A stretch of 64,000 bases of DNA, from contig NZ_SJPW01000008.1 in the NCBI RefSeq assembly GCF_007860125.1, positions 285,553-349,552 of the forward strand. Direction: 5' to 3'. This document shows positions 16,972 through 27,000 of this stretch, one piece after another (the stretch's first letter is position 1; every line of letters starts with the position of its first letter). Source of the stretch: Rubripirellula tenax. Lineage in GTDB: Bacteria > Planctomycetota > Planctomycetia > Pirellulales > Pirellulaceae. A program made the translations under genes and the position numbers. The notes under the pieces were generated by a model. That model was given only the letters and a program-made list of their open reading frames with translations, did not search any database and was not told where the DNA came from.

Positions 16972-17556
16972 TTATTCTTTTGGTGCGTACTTGAATTCGG
17001 GATTGCCGACTCCGATGATTCCGAGTCCCACGCGAGGACCGGCCGCACCGCTGGGCTGACTGGTCAAGTCGTCCTTGTCCGCGTGAATCACAAAGGCACG
17101 ACCGAGCACAAAGTGCAGTTGGGTGTTCTTTACGGTAATGTCGATACTCGCAACGCCTTCGCCATCGGCGGTGATGTTTCCAAGGTCACCGACGTGACCG
17201 TGATCGGGCGCGCCATGCGGGGCACCGCTGGGGTTGAAGTGACCGCCGGCGCTGGTGCCGTCTTCCATATTACGTAGGTCACCAAATTCATGAATGTGAA
17301 ACCCATGTTCGCCCGGTGACAAGTTGCGAATTTTGCCGACCACGTGAAGGTGATCGCCGGTTTGGGAAAGGCGAATCACGCCCCGAACTTTGTTTTCCTT
17401 TGTCGGCACCACGACCGCAATTCCAAGGTTAGGCATCGCCGCGTGAGCACCCTCGGCATGATCAGCGTGAGCCTTTACTTCTTGGGCTGAAAGCTGTGGT
17501 ACGGTCAGAAACGCAATGGAGAAAACGGTGGACGCGGTAAAGAGAGAGCGAAGCAT
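16972..17556 (-). CDS. sodC: Exported Cu/Zn superoxide dismutase without cysteines
   Basis: 194 residues with a signal peptide ending about residue 24 (QLSA). All metal ligands are present: GFHIHE (H87, H89), GGHFNP (H106), H114, H121 and D124 in HVGDLGN, and H158 in FVIHAD. The active-site Arg is R175 in GPRVGLG. The enzyme converts superoxide to peroxide and oxygen in the periplasm or outside. The two cysteines forming the conserved intrasubunit disulfide are absent: the first position is within EDGTSAG and the second within RVGLGIIG. The whole protein has no cysteine. Between signal peptide and domain lies a His-rich linker (HADHAEGAHAA) that could gather metal. Confidence 0.93.
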   Translation of the reverse strand: MLRSLFTASTVFSIAFLTVPQLSAQEVKAHADHAEGAHAAMPNLGIAVVVPTKENKVRGVIRLSQTGDHLHVVGKIRNLSPGEHGFHIHEFGDLRNMEDGTSAGGHFNPSGAPHGAPDHGHVGDLGNITADGEGVASIDITVKNTQLHFVLGRAFVIHADKDDLTSQPSGAAGPRVGLGIIGVGNPEFKYAPKE

Positions 17557-17674
17557 GCGCGATCATCCTCGGTATCTAGAGTTGATGGGGGGGAACAGGA
17601 GTGGAAGAGTTTAGCAGCTTGAAAGTTGGATCAACAGGAATCATAGCCGCATACAAGCAAGACTGGATAAAAGG

Positions 17675-19699
17675 TCAGTCAGCGGCGACGAGTTGCCCTG
17701 ATTCACCCAACAGCCCCATCGTCGCTGACGAGCTCTGATCGAGCACAAAAGGGCCGATGGTGCGATCCAGGTGGAGCATTAGTTTCGTCTTCGCCGAGAC
17801 CGTCAAACGGCGAACGGGCGAAAAGGCGTCCGCATAGTCAGCTCCCTCGGTGATGCGGACTTCGTCAATTTTCCCAAGAAAACTGCGAGTCGCGCCCCCA
17901 TTGGGGTTCGTGTCTGCACCGATGTAGAGCGGCAAACGGTTTCGCTTGCGTGTGCCTTGACCGGGCGTTGAACCGGCCAAGTTTCCGTTGACGTAGAGCC
18001 GTACCGTTGTACCGTCGAAAACCCCGGCCAAATGAGTCCACTGGCCTACCGACAATAACCCGGTCGCCTTCGCTGAAACATACTTGCCATTCAAATGTAC
18101 ATCGAATTGCGGCACGCCTTCATCCATGAAGATTGCAAACTCACTGCTTTCAGTTTTTGCGACCACGCCACGCATGCCAGCCAACTGCGAAGGATTGACC
18201 CACGCTTCTAACGTAAAAGGGCCATCGCCCAGCTTCAGATCAGAAGATTCGATTCGCACGGCGTCACGTTCCGTTGTCATATTCAAACAACGGTTGGGTT
18301 GGTCCGCAAAGTAGTCCGCCGGGACAGCCGACAAACCGATCGCAATGGGCGTGAACACCGGCGGCAATGCGATCCGTGCGGATTCCCCGACATAGTCCAA
18401 GTCCAATCGAAGTCGTGGGATCACCAAATCGGACTTCGGATCCGGCAACCGACGTAATTCGAGTTCGACCAACTTTGACTGCCCCGCAGCAACAGTGAAG
18501 TGATCGTGGTCAAGCGTTGTTTTCCAATCACCACCTGGCTGATCAAGTGACACGGTCACATCCACGGGGTTGGACGCGGGATTCTTGATTGTGAATTCCA
18601 ACGTACCCGAAGCCGAGCCATCGACGTCCAGCAAAATTTGGTGATCCGTTTGCTCAGGACGAATTCGTTGCGCCTTGCCCATTTCGGCCAAGAATTCTTC
18701 CGTAAAATCTTTCGGGTCGATGACCGAACCGATGGGAAGCGCAGAAACGGAGATCCCGCTTTTACGAACGGTCACGACGTTCAAGTGATGCAAGTATCCG
18801 GCGCCGGGAAAGTCCGCCGACAGATGTCCGCCCGTCGTCGCCAGCGCGTAGTATTCGATTCCATCCTTGGGGCCATCAAAACGCATCTGGTGAATATGAC
18901 CTGCAAAAACGGCGGACACATTTCCGGCCGACTTCAAGGTTTCGTGAACGACGTCCCAATTCCCACCAGCGTAACCGCGCCCGACCCAGCGGGGATGGTG
19001 CAAGAAAACAAAGACGTTCTCGCGTTCTTTGTGCTCATCGAGTGCTATTTTAAGAAAGTCCAATTGCGCGTCGCTCATCGTTTGCAATCGACCTTCGTGA
19101 AAACCCTTGGCGTTTGTTTCGGGGTCACCTTCGTCGCTATACAAGACGATGAAACCCGCGTCTTTGTGTCGGAAGGAATACCACAACGGACCAAAGTGTT
19201 TCTCGTAATTGGATTCATGCTGACCAGGCGGTGGCGGCGTTTTGCCTCGCCAATAAACATCGTGATTTCCGGCAACGGGGAACCATCGCATTTTCAGCCC
19301 GTTCATGATCTCCTTGAACTCGACCATCTGCTCCATCCATTCCGGCGGCTCGTTGTAGCCTTGAATCAAATCGCCCACCGTCATGACCAGGTCGGGATCG
19401 AGCAAGTTTGTATCGACCACGGCTTGTTCTAAAACCTTCAAGCCCGCAGGAACGCCACCGGTTCGGTCACCATAGATGACGAAATGAAAAACGTCCTCTT
19501 CTTTGGTCAGCGGCAGCGACTTGTGCTCACCACGGGTGGTAAAGATCTTTCGCTGATCTTCTGAAGTCGACGCGTGGTCGTGGTCGTGATCACCCTCATG
19601 ACCCTCATGACCTTCGTGGGCGAGAGCCAACGAAGCCAGTAAAAGACTGGCCATCGACGCGGTCATGCAAAGCCGAAAGCGAAACAGGAAGAGATTCAT
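17675..19699 (-). CDS. Exported metallophosphoesterase with C-terminal LamG domain
   Basis: 674 residues. The signal peptide (MNLFLF...LASLALA) is followed directly by a His/Asp/Glu-rich tract (residues 28-42, HEGHEGHEGDHDHDH). The calcineurin-like phosphoesterase core shows GDRTGG, TVGDLIQG, AGNHD, FLHHPRW and GHIH, the full two-metal set. A beta-sandwich region with a CARDB-like look (about 370-470) comes next, then a LamG/concanavalin-like domain near the C-terminus (FTLEAWVNPS ... WTHLAGVFDG ... LYVNGNL ... IDEVRI). Probably a surface or periplasmic phosphatase or phosphodiesterase that binds a polymer. The start at 19699 is chosen because it gives the signal peptide; an upstream ATG adds 25 residues without signal features. 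Confidence 0.9.
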   Translation of the reverse strand: MNLFLFRFRLCMTASMASLLLASLALAHEGHEGHEGDHDHDHASTSEDQRKIFTTRGEHKSLPLTKEEDVFHFVIYGDRTGGVPAGLKVLEQAVVDTNLLDPDLVMTVGDLIQGYNEPPEWMEQMVEFKEIMNGLKMRWFPVAGNHDVYWRGKTPPPPGQHESNYEKHFGPLWYSFRHKDAGFIVLYSDEGDPETNAKGFHEGRLQTMSDAQLDFLKIALDEHKERENVFVFLHHPRWVGRGYAGGNWDVVHETLKSAGNVSAVFAGHIHQMRFDGPKDGIEYYALATTGGHLSADFPGAGYLHHLNVVTVRKSGISVSALPIGSVIDPKDFTEEFLAEMGKAQRIRPEQTDHQILLDVDGSASGTLEFTIKNPASNPVDVTVSLDQPGGDWKTTLDHDHFTVAAGQSKLVELELRRLPDPKSDLVIPRLRLDLDYVGESARIALPPVFTPIAIGLSAVPADYFADQPNRCLNMTTERDAVRIESSDLKLGDGPFTLEAWVNPSQLAGMRGVVAKTESSEFAIFMDEGVPQFDVHLNGKYVSAKATGLLSVGQWTHLAGVFDGTTVRLYVNGNLAGSTPGQGTRKRNRLPLYIGADTNPNGGATRSFLGKIDEVRITEGADYADAFSPVRRLTVSAKTKLMLHLDRTIGPFVLDQSSSATMGLLGESGQLVAAD

Positions 19700-19892
19700 G
19701 GCGGGCGATGTCCGATTCAGGGGCGTCGAGGCGGGGGCAATGGCGGGTCGTTGCGGTTGCAATTCTACATGCAACGTATTTTGCCGTGTTTGAATCCTGG
19801 CAGAGCATTGGGCGAAACAAGCAGGATTTGGCGAGCACCCCCCTCCAACGCGTCAAGAGTCTATGCCGATTGGCCGATTCCGCTGACAATGG

Positions 19893-20915
19893 ATGCGTAG
19901 AGCAACCCTTCCCCCAAGTGATGAAAATAGTGCCTTGCGATTTCAACTGACCTCAATCTATTCGTGCCTTGCGACCGGACTGCTCTTTAGCTTCATAGGA
20001 TGCGATCGCGTCGCCAAACCCGTCGCGCCGCCGACTGCTGACGTCTCGGTCGCATCGGAACCCGCGCGGATTACCGCAGAAGCGCCGGCACCCGTTTCAA
20101 CGGAGACTCCAGCAGCGGTGCCAACAGATTCGGCGTCGGTCGCGCCCCATGTCGGCGAAAAGATCCGCATCTTGGCATGGAACATTGAATCCGATGGTGC
20201 GAATGCTGACGTGATTGCCGACCAGCTGGACGCCATGCCCCGTTACGACGTCTACGGATTCTCGGAAGTGCGTCCTTTGGACTTTGCGGTGATCAAGGAT
20301 CGCCTGGGGGACGAATACACTTGTCGCTATAGCAAATCAGGCTACGACGATCGGTTGGCATACGCTATACGCAGCGACCGGTTCGAGATTGTCGAGCAAT
20401 ACGAGATCAAGAATTTCGAAGACCACGTCTTGAACCCGGGCAACTATCGATCGCCTTACATCACCGTCGTAAAAGACCTGAAGTCGGGCCAGACGTTGAC
20501 GTTGATGCTGAACCACCTGGCGCGTGGCAAGGCCGAAGTTCGCGCCATGCAAGCTGCTGGTCTGCGTGCATGGGCAGCGGCGCAAGGCGATGAACCGATT
20601 GTAGCGATCGGTGACTACAACTTTGACTATGTGTTTGCGACCGACAAAGGGAACGAATCGTTCGATGAGTTCTTGCGAGACGATACGTTCGTTTGGCTAC
20701 GTCCCGAACCGATGATCGACTCGAATTGGTTCGATGGCGATGGGGATGGAAACGACGACTACCCCGGCTCATTGCTGGACTTTGCGTTTGTCGCGGGAAC
20801 CGCGAAAGAGTGGAAAGCCGAATGCCGAGTCCTGGTTCGTGACCAAGACTTCCCTGACGATAAAACCACCAGCGACCATCGCCCGATCGAACTGACGATT
20901 TGGCCAAGCTGGTAG
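19893..20915 (+). CDS. Endonuclease/exonuclease/phosphatase family lipoprotein
   Basis: 340 residues. A hydrophobic segment ends in LLFSFIGC (C37), a lipobox-like site, followed by a Pro/Ala-rich linker. The EEP fold motifs are all present: ILAWNIE, FSEV, LNHLARG, AIGDYNFD, the DFAFV strand and TSDHRP. Members cleave phosphodiester bonds in nucleic acids, lipids or inositides; which applies here cannot be told. The ATG at 19893 is used, but a TTG at 19935 would give a more typical short lipoprotein signal. The neighbouring, divergently transcribed metallophosphoesterase is also exported, so the pair may serve phosphate scavenging. Confidence 0.85.
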   Translation: MRRATLPPSDENSALRFQLTSIYSCLATGLLFSFIGCDRVAKPVAPPTADVSVASEPARITAEAPAPVSTETPAAVPTDSASVAPHVGEKIRILAWNIESDGANADVIADQLDAMPRYDVYGFSEVRPLDFAVIKDRLGDEYTCRYSKSGYDDRLAYAIRSDRFEIVEQYEIKNFEDHVLNPGNYRSPYITVVKDLKSGQTLTLMLNHLARGKAEVRAMQAAGLRAWAAAQGDEPIVAIGDYNFDYVFATDKGNESFDEFLRDDTFVWLRPEPMIDSNWFDGDGDGNDDYPGSLLDFAFVAGTAKEWKAECRVLVRDQDFPDDKTTSDHRPIELTIWPSW

Positions 20916-21403
20916 TGGCTCCGCGTTGAGAGTTCTGCGTCGTTGCCCGACGAACCTGAAAAGAAAAAGTTTTCAATTTCTGCGTTGGTCTCCCGATAGC
21001 TGCCGCACCCGACGTGGCACCAAGGCGCCACGCAAATCAGGAATCTGCAAGGGTCATTGAATCGCGAAGAAGGGGGCCCAGAAGGCTAAAACGCAACCCT
21101 TCAAGTCCGATCGAACTCTATCGGTTTGAAACGAGGTTTTCGCGAAGCCGTTGCGGGGCTGGCCCCATGCGCCGACGAGCACAATGAGACCGAAGAAACG
21201 GCATGATTTTTCGGACCGGCCCTTTCCTGGGGCGACGTAACCTATAAACTACGATATTCCAGAGGCGGAAACTGGATGAAGCTCGCAGCGGGTTGCCCTG
21301 CATTTTGTAAATGCATCTACCCCGTCAATCGTTGACTTAGCAACCTGCTAACGAACGGTTTCCCCCGGTGCGATCACACCACTTCGTCGGTCTCGTTGGA
21401 TCT
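20916..21403. other. Intergenic region upstream of ATP-grasp operon
   Basis: Nearly 490 bases with no gene I can support. TGCATTT and AAATGCA (21299-21315, loop TGT) form a small inverted repeat about 90 bases before the operon start and might be a regulator site. Neither a terminator for the upstream gene nor clear promoter boxes could be identified. Confidence 0.45.
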
Positions 21404-22966
21404 ATGACGCACAATCGTTCGCAGTCGCAAGCCTCTGCCACCCAAAATCAATCACAAACGTCCGCCCTCACTGAGCAAGGCTTCGTCGCACCTCAATTGG
21501 CCGGATACAAGTGTGAAGGATTTTTCGACGAATTGGTGGATGAAAACAATTTCGCCCGTCCAGATGCGGAAAACCTGATCGAATTGATCAACCGTCTTCC
21601 GCCGGAAGAACTCTTGCGGCGACAAAATGCGATCGAAAAATCGTTATACCGGATGGGCATCACCTTCACGGTCTATAGCGACGAAGCCGGCACCGAAAAA
21701 ATCATGCCGTTCGACGTCGTACCGCGAATCGTTTCGGCCATGCTTTGGCAGCACATCGAAGCCGGCCTTAAGCAACGAATCCGTGCACTCAACCGGTTCC
21801 TATCGGATATCTACGGCGAACAAAAAATCATCCAAGACGGTGTCATACCGCGCGATATCATCGACTCGGCTCCTTCGTTCTTGAAAGAGTGCATTGGCTT
21901 GAAACCGCCCGGTGACGTTTGGTGCCACATCACCGGCACGGATTTGGTGCGAGACAATTCGGGCGGCGTCTACGTTCTGGAGGACAACCTTCGCTGCCCA
22001 TCGGGCGTTTCATACGTGTTGCAGAATCGCCACGTTATGAAGCGAAATTTCCCGCAAGTCTTTGCCGCTTCGCAAGTCCGTCCCGTGAACGACTATCCAT
22101 CAAGGTTGTACGGGATGTTGCAGGCGATCGCGCCGAAGGGTGTCACCCATCCGATGATCGCAGTGTTGACGCCGGGCGTTTACAACAGTGCGTACTATGA
22201 ACACTCGTACTTGGCCCAACAAATGGGCGTCGAGCTGGTCGAGGGTCGCGATCTGACGGTCAAGAACGACATCGTTTACATGCGAACCACGGACGGATTG
22301 CAACGCGTCGACGTGATCTATCGCCGCGTCGACGATACGTTCCTAGATCCGGAAACATTCCGCAAGGATTCGTGCCTCGGTGTGGCGGGTTTGATGAAAG
22401 CTTATCGAGCGGGCAACGTTTCCCTAGCCAATGCGCCGGGCACTGGCATTGCGGACGACAAAGTCGTTTACGCATTTGTACCTGACATGATCAAGTACTA
22501 TTTGGGCGAAGAATCCATCTTGGCGAACGTGCCAACCTACTTGTGCCATCGCGACGAAGATCGTGAGTACGTGCTTGCCAACCTCGACAAGTTGGTTGTT
22601 AAGGCGGCAGGCGAATCCGGTGGCTACGGAATCTTGATCGGCCCGCACGCTTCGCCCGCCGAACGTGAAGAGTTTGCTGGCAAGATCCGGACTGACCCCC
22701 GCAACTATATCGCGCAACCAACACTTCAACTTTCCCGCGTGCCGACGTTGGCTGGCAACGCGCTGGAAGGACGACACGTCGATTTGCGGCCTTACATTTT
22801 GTGTAGCGGCAAAGACGACATTTGGGTCATGCCGGGCGGACTAACTCGAGTCGCGTTGAAGAAAGGATCGCTGGTTGTCAATTCGTCCCAGGGCGGTGGC
22901 AGCAAGGATACATGGGTCTCCGCCGAGGCGGGGCAAGATATCGCCAGCGACTGGCAAGACGAGTAA
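21404..22966 (+). CDS. Circularly permuted ATP-grasp protein (DUF404/DUF407)
   Basis: 520 residues from ATG 21404 (a GTG at 21368 would add 12). It contains the long conserved blocks of the CP-ATP-grasp type 2 family: a start block (YSDEAGTEKIMPFDVVPR), VLEDNLRCPSGVSYVL, RVDVIYRRVDD, VKAAGESGGYG and HVDLRPYI. ATP-grasp enzymes form amide bonds from a carboxylate and an amine with ATP; the ESGGYG loop and DLRP segment fit nucleotide binding. The substrate is not known. It is followed by alpha-E and transglutaminase genes, a fixed trio in many bacteria, predicted from comparative genomics to make or modify a peptide. Confidence 0.9.
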   Translation: MTHNRSQSQASATQNQSQTSALTEQGFVAPQLAGYKCEGFFDELVDENNFARPDAENLIELINRLPPEELLRRQNAIEKSLYRMGITFTVYSDEAGTEKIMPFDVVPRIVSAMLWQHIEAGLKQRIRALNRFLSDIYGEQKIIQDGVIPRDIIDSAPSFLKECIGLKPPGDVWCHITGTDLVRDNSGGVYVLEDNLRCPSGVSYVLQNRHVMKRNFPQVFAASQVRPVNDYPSRLYGMLQAIAPKGVTHPMIAVLTPGVYNSAYYEHSYLAQQMGVELVEGRDLTVKNDIVYMRTTDGLQRVDVIYRRVDDTFLDPETFRKDSCLGVAGLMKAYRAGNVSLANAPGTGIADDKVVYAFVPDMIKYYLGEESILANVPTYLCHRDEDREYVLANLDKLVVKAAGESGGYGILIGPHASPAEREEFAGKIRTDPRNYIAQPTLQLSRVPTLAGNALEGRHVDLRPYILCSGKDDIWVMPGGLTRVALKKGSLVVNSSQGGGSKDTWVSAEAGQDIASDWQDE

Positions 22967-23094
22967 GAAAAGTCATTGGCAGGTGGTTCCGCCGGCAACA
23001 ATTGACTGCCCGATCCGCACCATTCGCTTTCAATCAGTGTCTTCGACACCAAACATCTACAACCTAGCATCTAAACCTTAATCCCATTTGCCTC

Positions 23095-24045
23095 ATGCTC
23101 TCCCGCGTTGCCGAATCGATTTATTGGATGAGCCGCCAAATGGAACGGGCTGAAAACTTGGCCCGCTTCCTGGAAGTCACGCTGAACCTCACACTGGATC
23201 AAGCTGACTCGCTGGTGGATCCCTGGGAACCACTGGTCCAGGTTACCGGCGACACCGAGTGGTTCGTCGAAAAATATGGTGTGCCGACCCAACAAAGTGT
23301 GGTCAACTTCCTGGCGTTCGACTTGGAATACCACTCGTCCATGTTGACCTGCTTGCGAGCAGCGCGCGAAAACGCAAAGAGTGTCCGTGAGATGCTTTCC
23401 AGCGAAGCTTTCGAGCAAATCAACGAGTTCTATCACTTCGTTTCTGATTCCAGCGCGACTCAGATTACCGATCCGACGGCGGCATTCTTCGACAGTGTCC
23501 GGGACTACTCGCTGCTTTGGTCGGGAATCCTAGACAGCACGATGGCCCATGACATGCGTTGGCACTTCGCCAACGTCGGTCGGTTGCTGGAACGAGCGGA
23601 TAAGACATCGCGGATTTTGGATGTCAAATACTTTAACCTGTTGCCCAATGTTACGGACGTGGGAACCGCGATTGACGACCTTCAATGGTCAACGCTTCTG
23701 TTGGCGATTAGCGGGTTTGAAGCTTACCGGCGCGAACACCATCTCGTGAATATCGAGAAAGTCGTCGCGTTCTTTTTGTTCCACCAAGCGTTCCCTCGTT
23801 CCGTTCGATCATGCGTTGCCGGCGCACACTGGTCGCTGACCGAGATCGAAGCAAAGTCAAATTCCGACGAACCCGGCGAAGCCATTCAACATATCGCCAC
23901 CCTGCAACACCGATTGACCGAAAGCAACGTCAAGGAAGTGATCGCTGGAGGTATGCACCAGTTTATCGACTTGGTTCAACTCGAATTGAATCAAATCGGT
24001 GAGTCTCTCACTTACGACTATTTCAACGCACCTAGGCCTTCATGA
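23095..24045 (+). CDS. Alpha-E domain protein (DUF403)
   Basis: 316 residues, all-helical, beginning with the family hallmark LSRVAESIYWMSRQMERAENLARFLEV. It has conserved Glu and Arg residues along amphipathic helices and a second characteristic segment (FANVGRLLERADKTSRILDVKYF). The biochemical role is unknown; in conserved gene neighbourhoods it accompanies circularly permuted ATP-grasp and transglutaminase proteins, and is thought to assist the ligase. The gap to the ATP-grasp gene is 128 bases, and the stop overlaps the next start (ATGA). Confidence 0.9.
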   Translation: MLSRVAESIYWMSRQMERAENLARFLEVTLNLTLDQADSLVDPWEPLVQVTGDTEWFVEKYGVPTQQSVVNFLAFDLEYHSSMLTCLRAARENAKSVREMLSSEAFEQINEFYHFVSDSSATQITDPTAAFFDSVRDYSLLWSGILDSTMAHDMRWHFANVGRLLERADKTSRILDVKYFNLLPNVTDVGTAIDDLQWSTLLLAISGFEAYRREHHLVNIEKVVAFFLFHQAFPRSVRSCVAGAHWSLTEIEAKSNSDEPGEAIQHIATLQHRLTESNVKEVIAGGMHQFIDLVQLELNQIGESLTYDYFNAPRPS

Positions 24046-27000
24046 CCATTCGCGTCGCGCTCCACCACGTCACACGTTATCAGTACGATCGTCCCATTGC
24101 TGTCGGGCCCCAACTGGTCCGCCTTCGTCCCGCTTACCACGGCCGGACAAAGATTGAGGCGTATGATATTCGGGTTTCGCCCAAGCAACATTTTTGCAAT
24201 TGGCAACAAGATCCTTTCGCCAATCCGATCGCGCGATACGTTTTCGAGAAGCCGACGGACCATTTCTCGGTTACCGTCGACTTGATTGCCGACATGACGG
24301 TGATCAATCCCTTCGATTTCTTCGTGGAAGAGTCGGCTGATTGCTGGCCATTTGAGTACGACGCGGAACTGAAGCTTCAACTGTCTCCCTACTTGGTCAA
24401 AGCGGAATTGACACCGAAGTTGGCCGAGTGGGTCGAATCGATGCCAAAGAAGACGGATCGCATCATCGATTTCTTGGTCGAAGTCAATCGACGCGCGCAA
24501 GAACGTGTTAACTACAACATCCGGCTTGAACCGGGCATGCAGTCGCCCGAAGAAACGCTGACGATCAATAGCGGATCATGCCGCGATTCGGCGTGGATGC
24601 TTGTCGAGTCGTTCCGCCAAATGGGCATGGCCGCTCGCTTCGTGTCCGGATACTTGATTCAACTGGTTGCCGACGAACCGCCGATCCCCGAAGCCGACGG
24701 CAGCGTCGCGCCAACGGGTCCGCAAGAAGACTTTTGCGATCTGCATGCTTGGATCGAAGTCTATTTGCCGGGTGCCGGATGGGTCGGATTGGACCCAACC
24801 AGCGGGCTGTTTGCCGGCGAAGGCCATATCCCACTGGCCAGCACGCCTTCGTATTCGGGGGCGGCACCGATTTCGGGCGGACACGAAAAAGCGGAAGTCA
24901 AGTTTCATCACGAAATGAGCGTCACGCGGGTCTACGAAACTCCGCGAGTGACGAAACCCTATAGCGACCAGCAATGGACGCGCATTATGGAAGTCGGCGA
25001 CGAAGTCGACGACTTGCTTGACAAAAATGACGTTCGGCTGACGATGGGCGGCGAGCCGACTTTCGTTTCCATCGACAACATGGATGATCCACAGTGGAAT
25101 AGCGAAGCAGTCGGCGAAGAAAAGCGTGTGCTCAGCAATGTGCTGCTACTGCGTCTTCGTGACAAATTGGCGCCGGGATCGCTGCTGCACTACGGTCAAG
25201 GAAAATGGTATCCCGGCGAGTCTCTGCCGCGTTGGGCGTTGACGTGTATGTGGCGCCGCGACGGCCAGCCGATTTGGAACAAACCAGAATTCATTGCGGA
25301 CGAGGGAACCGATTACGGCCACACACCCGATGACGCAAAGAAGTTTGTGCATAGCTTGGCTGCGGAGCTGAACATCAGCGCTCGTATGACGGTGCCGGTC
25401 TACGAGGACTTGTTCCATTACCTGTGGCGCGAAGATCGATTGCCCATCGATGTCGACCCGACCGATCCGAAATTGGACGACCCCAACGAGCGTGCGATGA
25501 TGATGCGCGCGTTCACGCAGGGCCTTAGCAACCCCGTTGGCTTTGTATTGCCCGTACGCCGCGCATGGTGGCAAGCACGCGCGGGTTGGGTCAGTGGTCG
25601 GTTGCCCGTTCGAAGCGACAAGCTGTTCTTGATCCCCGGCGATTCGCCGATCGGATTGCGATTGCCGTTGGCCGCCCTGCCGACAACTTATGCTGCGACA
25701 GCACCGTTCTATACCACGCCTGCGGATCCGTTTTCGAAGCGAGCTCCGTTGCCGGGAATGCCACGCGGGAACGAACCGGCGGTTCGCCATAGTGAACCTA
25801 GCCGCGGACCGGGGGAATTTGGCGGACGGGTCAACGAACAAGAACTGGACGAAGAGAATCCCGACGATTTGCCGACCAGCGATGACGTCGTCGGTACGGC
25901 GCTTTGCGTTGAATGTCGTTTCGGGCGTCTGCACGTTTTTATGCCGCCGACTCAGCGACTGGAAGACTATCTGGATTTGATCACTGCGATCGAAGCGACG
26001 TGCGAACGACTGAATACGCCCATCGTGGTCGAAGGTTATCTGCCGCCGCCGGATGATCGCATCGACTACTTCAAAGTCACGCCTGACCCCGGCGTGATCG
26101 AAGTCAACACGCAACCGACGTCGTCGTGGCCTGCGTTGGTCGAGCAAACGGAGTCGCTCTACCACGAAGCCAGAATGAGCCGCTTGGGCGCCGAGAAGTT
26201 TGACCTGGACGGTCGTCACACCGGCACCGGTGGTGGCAGCCACGTCGTTCTGGGTGGTTCATCGCCGTCGGAAAGTCCTTTCATTCGACGTCCCGACTTG
26301 TTGGCCAGCGTGATTCGGTTTTGGCACAACCACCCCGCGCTGTCCTTCATGTTCAGCAGCCGATTCATTGGGCCGACCAGCCAAGCACCGCGGATGGACG
26401 AATCGCGACGCGATGCGGTTTACGAAATGGAAATCGCGATGTCTCAACTCGATCGGATCGGCGAGCATCGCCCGCCTTGGTTGGTCGATCGATTGTTTCG
26501 TGATCTTTTGACGGACCTGACGGGGAACACGCACCGCGCCGAAATCTGTGTCGACAAACTTTACTCACCCGACTCGTCGACCGGACGATTGGGGCTGGTC
26601 GAGTTCCGCGGTTTCGAAATGCCGCCGAACTCACGCATGAACCTGTCCCAGCAGTTGCTGATTCGTTCCGCCGTGGCAGCGTTTTGGAAGCATCCCTATC
26701 GTCAACCGTTGGCGAACTGGGGAACTAGCCTGTATGACCGCTACATGCTGCCGCACTTCATTTGGCAAGACCTTTGCAACCTAGTCGGCGACCTTCGCCG
26801 CGAGGGTATCAATATCGAAAGCGAATGGTACGCGCCCCATCACGACTTTCGTTTCCAAAAGATTGGCGAAGTCTCCTTCAAAGACGTTCACCTACAGCTG
26901 CGAAATGCCATCGAGCCGTGGTATGTGATGGGCGAAGAACCGGCCGCAGGCGGAACAGCCCGCTACGTAGATTCCTCTCTTGAACGGATGGAGGTCCTTG

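Noticed and set aside
25146-26243. 365-codon open frame opposite the transglutaminase gene
   Set aside because: Antisense shadow; Arg/Gln-rich with no domain pattern.
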